Assembly (NCBI GenBank): GCA_002887195.1
Contig: PJAB01001461.1
Location: 1 to 14,334, forward strand
From: Chrysochromulina parva
Lineage: Eukaryota > Haptophyta > Prymnesiales > Chrysochromulinaceae
DNA: 14,334 nucleotides
Direction: 5' to 3'
In this document: in pieces, positions 1 to 5,173 of the stretch
Position numbering within the stretch: the stretch's first letter is position 1
Layout: every line of letters starts with the position of its first letter
Made by a program: the position numbers and the translations under genes
The notes under the pieces: model-generated
Seen by the model: the letters and a program-made list of their open reading frames with translations, nothing else
Told to the model about the DNA's origin: nothing
Databases searched by the model: none

Positions 1-120
1 GTTGGCGCCTCCAGCGCCGTCTCGAGCGTCCGCGCCATCCCGAGCGCCGTTCGAGGTTGAACCGTTGGCGCCTCCAGCGCCGTCTCGAGCGTCCGCGCCA
101 TCCCGAGCGCCGTTCGAGGT
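1..120. repeat. 63-bp in-frame tandem repeat in the hydrolase gene's last visible exon
   Basis: A 57-bp sequence at 1-57 recurs without change at 64-120, a period of 63 bp. Read on the minus strand it encodes a 21-residue Gly/Ala/Asp/Asn-rich unit (TSNGARDGADARDGAGGAN) in the hydrolase tail. The array may continue beyond the left edge. Confidence 0.9.
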
Positions 121-1913
121 GCCGTAAGTGCCGCAGCCATTGTCGAATCCCCCCGCCCCCTGATTGCCCCCCTCATCACTGACACCTCGATGGCCCTTAT
201 CAGAGGCGCTGCCCGGTCCAGCGCCAGCTCCACCACCAGTGCTGCCACAGACGAGCAGGAAAGGGTTCTTGCCAAGGGCACGCTCAGCGTTAAAGACCTC
301 GCTGTAGAAGAGCGCCCGGTCGGCCGTGTCGCAGTACCTGATGAGGGGGCACTCATTCGTCATCAGAGGGCACTCATTCGTCATCAGAGGGCACTCATTC
401 GTCATCAGAGGTCACTCAGAGGGCACTCAGAGGGCACTCAGAGGGCACTCAGAGGGTACTCATATCTCGCGTACAGGGTGATCGTACAGCACATGCGCCT
501 GAGCATCGAAAAGTCCTCTTGGATGAAGGTGTGGAGAGGGTAGTCGGGTGACATCATCATGACGGTGGCAAAGCGCGCACGAGGCGCATTCGATGGTAGA
601 TGGAAGGATTCATGTTGAGGACTGCTGCACGAGCCCTTGTTGAGCGTTGCGCGACGGCGCGCCTGCTGGTCACACGTGGCGAGCATGGGCTGGAGCAGGT
701 GGAGTGCCGAGAAGAAGACATGTGCGCCCACCTGCGATCACGAGACGCTCCATCCTCAGTGGCCATAGGAGGACATCAGGCGGACATCAGAGCCCATCAG
801 GTGGTCATCAGAGCCCATCAGGTGGTCATCAGAGCCCATCAGGTGGTCATCAGAGCCCATCAGGTGGTCATCAGAGCCCATGAGCACTGGCCATCATACA
901 AGGCACTCAGAGCGACAAGGAGAGACACACCGAGTGGCTTGAGCGCCGTGGTGAGCGCTTGCATGCGAGGAGGGCACTCAGAGCGAAGGAGAGACATACC
1001 GAGTGGCATAGCACATGGAACTCACGCACGCCCGCGTCGATGAGCGAGGCGACGAAGGCGGCGAAGTCGGCTTGGCAGCGCGGGTGGCGTGCGTAGCCGA
1101 CGGCGGAGAAATACGTGAGCTCACGACCTCCCGGCCACGAGAATGTGAAAGCTTTGACCGAAGGCGGGAAGTTTCCCAGGCAGAGGAGCTGTCCAATGAC
1201 GCACACCTGCATGCATGCATAGGCCATCAGAGGCAATCAGTCACCATTATGGGCCATCATAGGGCCGTCAGAAGGCCATCAGAGGGCCATCAGAGGGCCA
1301 TCAGAGGGCAGCCACCTCGTCCTTGACAGACGCATTGAAGCCGGGTACATAGAGGATCACCTCAGGTGGAGCTCTCGAGAGAGGCATGCGATCGAGCACA
1401 GCGAGGCGAGGAATGGTTGGCTGCTTGGCCTTCTGATGAGGGAGGTCATTCGTGATCAGTGGCGGTGCATTGAGATTGTCATCAGAGGGCACTCAGAGAG
1501 AACTCAGAGGGCAATCAGAGGGTCATCAGAGGGCAATCAGAGGGTCATCAGAGGGCAATCAGAGGGTCATCAGAGGGCACTCCACCTTGAGCAATGGCGC
1601 GTTGTCGCCATCCGTCTCCGTAGCTTCGACGAGCACTGGACGAACCTCTGATGACCTCTGATTGCCTCCTACATCAGGTACGGCGTTGTCGCCATCCGTC
1701 TCCGCAGCTTCGACGAGCACTGGACGAGTCTGACTCGGCGGCGAGCCGTGAGGCGGTGAGTGTTGCGAGGCGCCATCAACGCCCCCGCCGCTGCTGTCGT
1801 GGCGGCGGTGGCCGACGCCCGCGTCGGCGCTGGTTCTGCGTCTGTGCTGCATCGGTGCTGCTGATGATGATGATGATGACGACGATGCCGCCGCCGACGA
1901 TGCCGCCGACGAC

Positions 1914-1952
<39 letters not shown>

Positions 1953-3677
1953 CCAGTGCTTAATGGGTGCAGTACCATTGCATCTGATGACCTCTGATTG
2001 CATCCCTCATCAGTGATTGATGGGGGCAGTACCATTGCATCGCCGCGTCCCACTCGGTGGTTGAGAAGAGGATCAGACCCGTCGGCGGCGATGGTGATGG
2101 TGATCTTGGAGGGGTCGCAGCCCTCGGCCATCTCGTACCTGATGAGGGAGGCAATCAGATGCCATCAGCGATGCCATCCGCGATGCCACGAGGACCTCTT
2201 GGAGGGACCACAGCCCTTGGCGGTTTCGTACCCGGACACGTGTATCTCGCCCTCCGTGGCCGAGATCACAATCTCGTTCGTGAGCGCCTCGGGGATCGTG
2301 AGGGCGATCAGCTGCTCGAGGACCCAGCGTGCGTCGCGGTCCACCTCAGCGGCGAGGATCGTCGTCGTAGGCAGTGCCTTGAACCACGCGCCTGCCACGG
2401 ACTGCTCGGGCCACTCAGAGGCACTCAGCGCTCATCATCCGAGTTCAGCAGTGGTGCAATCAGAGGCAATCAGAGCTCATCAGGAGCGCAATCACCTGCT
2501 CGAGCGAGGCGACGCCCCAAATGAGTCCCGTCTCCGAAAACGTCGGGCGCCACCAACGCTCCTCGTTCGCGTCCTCGGCTCGGTTGTGTGCGAAGCCAAC
2601 GCGCACGTTGGCGAAGCGGTAATCCGAATGGTACTCCGAGGCGCGGAAGGGACCGATCGGTCGGCCGTGCTCCCATACGCCTTGCAGGCACTCGCCGTGC
2701 TTGGCATCGTCCTGCGAGGTGCCCAGGCCATGCGGGCTGATAAGTGATGCCATCATACACAATCAGGCGCCGTCAGACGCTGTCAGCGGCGCAATCACCT
2801 GCCAGGTGCCAAGGCCATGCGGGCGGCCGTTCTCGTCCACCTCGCCGACGTAGCCAAAGGTACACTCCTTGCTCCAGCACGGGAGCCAGAGCGTCCGCAT
2901 GCGGTATGTGTAGAAGCCGGACCGCTCGGCAATCGGCTTGATTTGGAAGTACCGCTGAAGGTCCTTGAGGTCCAGCCAAGGCCAAAGGCTAGACCGCCCG
3001 TCGCGCACGGCCACCGGGTAGATTTTGTTGAAGTGGTACCAGAGCAGGATGTTGAGGATGCACATGCTGGCAGTGATGCCGCCGATGACCGACGCGACGC
3101 CGCCACGCGTCGCATCGGGCATCTTGATGCGCTCACTCGGCTCGATGATGAGCGTGATAATCGAGCCGACCGCGATCCACAGGATACACCAGCGCAGCAC
3201 CGTCACGACCTGCAGGACCACGTACAGCAGCACGACGAGCAGCAAGGTGCCCACCAGGTTCGTCAGCACGTGGATGCGCAACTCGAACTCCATGAAGTCC
3301 TGGGAGTTGGTGATAGAGATGAGGCCCACCTCGAGGGCGATGAATGCAAACACCCACAGCCACGTCACCCACTTGCGCTGCTTGGAGTACGTGCCGAGCA
3401 GCTCGCGCTGCAGCCGTCGGTAGACCATGAAGCGGAGGGTGGACTCGTAGTCGGTGAATCCCGCGACCCCGTCACTCGCATTCTGCCCACCATGCCCGGC
3501 CGCCCGCCGATGGCGCCCGTCGTTGAAGGCAATCTGCGGCGGATGCGCGGCTCCGCCGTGCGGCAATTCGCTCTCGTCGGCCGCCAACATGCCCTGTGTG
3601 GGCGAAGACAACAGTGCCGAGTGACCAGTCGCGTCCGCGTCACAGATCGCAGCCCGATTTCCTCTTCGCGCACCCAT
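1..3677 (-). CDS. Multi-exon membrane protein with MORN motif and DUF900-type alpha/beta hydrolase domain, 3' end cut by window edge
   Basis: Proposed exons, in coding order: 3677-2799, 2711-2496, 2401-2232, 2138-1586, 1432-1316, 1206-1000, 731-460 and 337-1. Together they make 917 in-frame codons that are still open at the left edge. The ATG at 3677 has A at -3 and G at +4. Residues 1-100 look soluble, and four hydrophobic spans follow at about 103-123, 136-158, 162-178 and 193-214. A MORN-like motif (FGYVGEV...GRPHGLGTW) sits at 274-292 and continues across the first intron into GECLQGVWEHGRPIGPF. A Ser-rich linker leads to a hydrolase-like domain: EVILYVPGFN (630-639), FSWPGG, then CHSVG with the likely nucleophile Ser714 (normally G/A-x-S-x-G), MMMSPDYPL, TITLYARY and DRALFYSEVF. 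This order matches the DUF900 family known from bacteria and algae. The last exon ends in a Gly/Asp/Ala-rich tail with a 21-residue repeat. Substrate unknown. The exon at 2138-1586 may hide further introns. Confidence 0.75.
160..203. repeat. Possible degenerate copy of the CTGATGA...TCATCAG element within the last exon
   Basis: On the plus strand the words CTGATTGCCC, CCTCATCA and CTTATCAG follow one another, like the elements at intron 3' ends elsewhere in the window. The hydrolase reading frame stays open through it, so it is either translated (residues like SDKGHRGVSDEGGNQ) or an unrecognised very short intron. Confidence 0.35.
338..459 (-). other. Intron with minisatellite, 122 bp, in the hydrolase gene
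   Basis: Donor TATGA|gtaccc and acceptor ccctcatcag|GTACTGC. Removing it joins RYE to YCDTADRALFYSE in frame (phase 2), which fits the hydrolase family. The interior (plus strand, 341-457) holds about three copies of a 21-bp unit followed by four to five copies of an 11-bp unit (GGGCACTCAGA). GTAC occurs at both exon-intron junctions. Confidence 0.8.
732..999 (-). other. Intron with 21-bp minisatellite, 268 bp, in the hydrolase gene
   Basis: Donor CACTCG|gtatgt and acceptor gatcgcag|GTGGGC. Splicing joins LCHS to VGAHVFFSAL and completes the nucleophile elbow, which strongly supports this intron. Five or so copies of a 21-bp unit lie at 776-880. The exon end plus donor region (973-1007, plus coordinates) is echoed inside the intron at 902-938. 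Confidence 0.8.
776..880. repeat. 21-bp minisatellite, about five copies
   Basis: Plus-strand unit is roughly CATCAGGTGGTCATCAGAGCC. The copies are head to tail with no spacers. It lies wholly inside the intron at 732-999. Because 21 is a multiple of three, it produces a spurious repetitive open frame on the plus strand. Confidence 0.9.
1207..1315 (-). other. Intron, 109 bp, in the hydrolase gene
   Basis: Donor GACGAG|gtggct and acceptor gcatgcatgcag|GTGTGC. Splicing joins YVPGFNASVKDE to VCVIGQLLCLGNFPPSVKAFTF in phase 0. The donor half consists of 11-bp repeats (plus strand GGCCATCAGAG, about 1263-1310). Confidence 0.75.
1433..1585 (-). other. Intron with 11/22-bp minisatellite, 153 bp, in the hydrolase gene
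   Basis: Donor CTCAAG|gtggag and acceptor cctccctcatcag|AAGGCC, phase 0. Most of it (1482-1580) is an array of GGGCAATCAGA/GGGTCATCAGA units. Its 3' end (1433-1459) is a 27-bp member of the element family that begins CTGATGAGGG on the plus strand. Confidence 0.75.
1648..1677. repeat. 30-bp CTGATGA...CATCAG element between two near-identical coding copies
   Basis: On the plus strand it starts CTGATGACCTCTGATT and ends ACATCAG. It is flanked by two near-identical stretches of about 48 bp offset by 84 bp (cores at 1627-1636 and 1711-1720). The hydrolase frame is open across element and copies, reading RPVLVEAAETDGDNA...RPVLVEATETDGDNA. Removing it as a 34-nt GT-AG intron would shift the frame, so it appears to be translated. 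Confidence 0.75.
1862..1952. repeat. ATG/GAC trinucleotide microsatellite in the hydrolase gene
   Basis: An imperfect triplet tract (GAT, GAC and GCC triplets, then a long uninterrupted run of GATs). On the minus strand it encodes a run of about 30 Ser and Ala residues in the linker before the hydrolase domain. Such tracts vary in length between strains. Confidence 0.9.
1984..2013. repeat. 30-bp CTGATGA...TCATCAG element flanked by a direct repeat
   Basis: The plus-strand copy starts CTGATGACCTCTGATTGC and ends CCCTCATCAG, with seven-base inverted ends. The flanks share GCAGTACCATTGCAT at 1969-1983 and 2026-2040, 57 bp apart. The minus-strand frame stays open through both copies (DAMVL twice). 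Splicing GT-AG here creates an early stop in either plausible frame. Confidence 0.75.
2139..2231 (-). other. Intron with duplicated exon start, 93 bp, in the hydrolase gene
   Basis: Donor TCCGG|gtacga and acceptor ccctcatcag|GTACGA, phase 2, giving IHVSG-YEMAEGCDPSK. The first about 36 bp of the intron (encoding YETAKGCGPSK if read) are an imperfect copy of the first 36 bp of the next exon. The last 30 bp (2139-2168) are a CTGATG...TCATCAG element. Confidence 0.75.
2402..2495 (-). other. Intron, 94 bp, in the hydrolase gene
   Basis: Donor CTCGAGCAG|gtgatt and acceptor gcccgagcag|TCCGTG, phase 0, joining GVASLEQ to SVAGAWFKAL. The upstream exon end (CTCGAGCAG) is echoed as CCCGAGCAG just before the acceptor. 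The body has the TGATTGC/TGAGTGCC words typical of this window's introns. Confidence 0.75.
2712..2798 (-). other. Intron with duplicated exon end, 87 bp, in the hydrolase gene
   Basis: Donor CTGGCAG|gtgatt and acceptor cctcgcag|GACGAT, phase 0. The joined product reads HGLGTW-Q-DDAKHGECLQGVWEHGRP, a good MORN pattern, and the intron holds an in-frame stop. Its last about 24 bp are an imperfect copy of the end of the upstream exon. A 30-bp element lies inside at 2737-2766. The upstream-looking acceptor near 2737 would put the next exon in a non-MORN frame. Confidence 0.85.
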
Positions 3678-3905
3678 GCTGACCCGCACGGTCGGCTGTA
3701 ACACGACGCAAGTCTTGTTCCCATATTCAGTATAGGCGGGCCAAAATTAGCTCCGGTCCTCAAGCTATGAAAGGGCCCGTTCAGCCACTCCGCAAGTCCA
3801 ACAAATGTACAATATGCGCCTCGTACAACAAAACTTCGCGGTCTCTGACTTGTCGCTTAGACACGTCTGTCTCCACGCTGACCAAAACGTCGTGGGAAAC
3901 GCCTC
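3678..3905. promoter_or_regulatory. Divergent intergenic region between hydrolase and J-protein genes
   Basis: Only 228 bp separate two start codons pointing away from each other, so both promoters must overlap or be shared unless transcription starts inside. Base composition is visibly more AT-rich than the flanking exons around 3720-3900. No clear TATA box or known operator was recognised. Confidence 0.4.
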
Positions 3906-4721
3906 ATGGTCGACCATTACGCTGTGCTCGGCCTACAGCGGAACGCGACCGCCGAGGACATCAAGAAGGCGTATCGCAAGGAGGCGCTGCGATGGCACCC
4001 GGACAAGAATGCGGATAAAAAAGATCTGGCCGAGCGCAAGTTCAAGGACATCTCCGCCGCATTCAAGGTGCTGTCCGATCCGGACGAGCGCGCGCACTAT
4101 GACCGGTACGGCGAGGAGCGAGGACGATCGGGCGGCGGCGGCGGCGGCGGCCATCCAGGCGCCCATCGCGGTCAGCACGCTGGCGTGTACGCCGAGGAGC
4201 TCACTCCCGAAGACATCTTCAACATGTTCTTTGGCGTGCCACCGCGTGGGCACCAGGGGCATCCCCACGCGCGGGCGCGGGCCCCGCCACGCCCGATGCA
4301 GGCCGACGTCAACGTCAGCGTAATGCAGCTCGCGCCCTTTTTGCTGCTCATGTTCTTCTCGGTGCTCTCGTCGCTGCCGCTGGGTGGCGAGACGACGCCG
4401 TACTCGCTCCAGCCGAGCGAAGCGCACGTGCTCGAACGCAGCACAGAGGCGCTCGGCGTACGCTACTTCGTGGCCGACACTTTCGAGCTGCGGCATGCGG
4501 ACGCGGCCAACCTGCGCAAGGTCGAGGAGCGCATCGAAACGGATGCCCTCGGCTTGGTGCGCCGCCGCTGCAATGCCGAGCGGCTCAGCAAACAGAAAAT
4601 GGTCGACGCCGCGAATGGGCACCCTGGGGCTGAGCGCGCTCGCATGCTCGAGGCGGCAGATCGGATCGAGATGCCTTGGTGCGACGAGAAGGACGTGCTC
4701 GAGGCAGCCAAGGCGAGGTGA
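3906..4721 (+). CDS. DNAJB12/DNAJB14-type J-domain membrane protein
   Basis: 271 residues, no intron needed. A J domain begins at once (HYAVLGL...YRKEALRWHPDKN) with the HPD tripeptide at 31-33, needed to stimulate Hsp70 ATPase, and ends in VLSDPDERAHYDRYGEE (about 55-71). A Gly/His-rich linker follows (75-95), then LTPEDIFNMFFG at 99-110, a hallmark of the DNAJB12/B14/ERdj class. One hydrophobic span follows at about 142-158, and the C-terminal part resembles DUF1977 (YSLQPSEAH, VRYFVADTF, LRKVEERIETDALGLVRRRC). Family members sit in the ER membrane with the J domain in the cytosol and recruit Hsp70 to misfolded membrane proteins for ER-associated degradation. The ATG at 3906 starts two residues before the J domain, as in short relatives. 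Confidence 0.9.
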   Translation: MVDHYAVLGLQRNATAEDIKKAYRKEALRWHPDKNADKKDLAERKFKDISAAFKVLSDPDERAHYDRYGEERGRSGGGGGGGHPGAHRGQHAGVYAEELTPEDIFNMFFGVPPRGHQGHPHARARAPPRPMQADVNVSVMQLAPFLLLMFFSVLSSLPLGGETTPYSLQPSEAHVLERSTEALGVRYFVADTFELRHADAANLRKVEERIETDALGLVRRRCNAERLSKQKMVDAANGHPGAERARMLEAADRIEMPWCDEKDVLEAAKAR

Positions 4722-5173
4722 CATTCGCAGGCGCACCCCGTGTCGAAGATAGAGAGGATAGATATGCATCCTTGCATCGCGGCCGTCGTCCGTCGAGCGC
4801 GACGCTGACGCCTGAATGAAAAAGCAATGCCCATGGGACCACGGTCCAGAGAAGCTTTCATCTCATTTCAAATTCCTGCTGAAAATAAGCACCAAGTGTC
4901 CAGTGCGTTCTCCTCATTCATTAAAGCCTTTCAGCTGACTCGTGACTGCGGGGCAATCTCTTCTTGATCTGTCCCGTCCTGGGACCTGGCTCCTACTCCT
5001 GAAATCCCTCAACCATCTACGTACTCGTACAAGGCTCTGCGCCTTCCACTCTGTGTCTCCACGGGACCGGTGGTTCGTGTGAAAAGCCGAGCGGGAAAGA
5101 ACGTGAACGAGACTGTGAAAGAATCGGCGTTGTCGACGGAAACGTCTCGGTGTTTTTCCTTTCCATCCAGAAT
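4722..5173. other. Intergenic region between J-protein and Lon genes, no gene seen
   Basis: 452 bp presumably holding the J-protein 3' UTR and the Lon promoter and 5' UTR. It is more AT-rich than the coding flanks. No repeat array, RNA gene or convincing open frame was recognised. Confidence 0.5.

Noticed and set aside
776..880. CRISPR-like regular array
   Set aside because: Units are contiguous with no unique spacers, and the array lies in an intron of a eukaryotic gene.
600..1043. Plus-strand open frame with a seven-residue repeat (RAHQVVI)
   Set aside because: The repeat is the intronic 21-bp minisatellite, which stays open only because 21 is divisible by three. Hydrolase exons lie on the other strand.
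1776..2003. Minus-strand frame with poly-Ile that could look like a membrane segment
   Set aside because: It is a different reading frame of the GAT microsatellite and leads into no conserved sequence.
2470..2760. Alternative frame after the first hydrolase intron, using the acceptor near 2737
   Set aside because: It gives Arg-rich text, while the acceptor at 2712 continues the MORN motif (GECLQGVWEHGRPIGPF).
2817..3701. Long plus-strand open frame opposite the membrane/MORN exon
   Set aside because: It is the complement of an exon with clear membrane spans and a MORN motif. Its own translation is Asp/Arg/His-rich with no recognisable domain.
3933..4769. Long minus-strand open frame opposite the J-protein gene
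   Set aside because: The plus strand encodes an unmistakable J domain. GC-rich codons leave the opposite strand open by chance.
5150..5173. Upstream non-ATG extension of the Lon protein
   Set aside because: It starts with GTG, and the ATG at 5174 gives a well-formed signal peptide.
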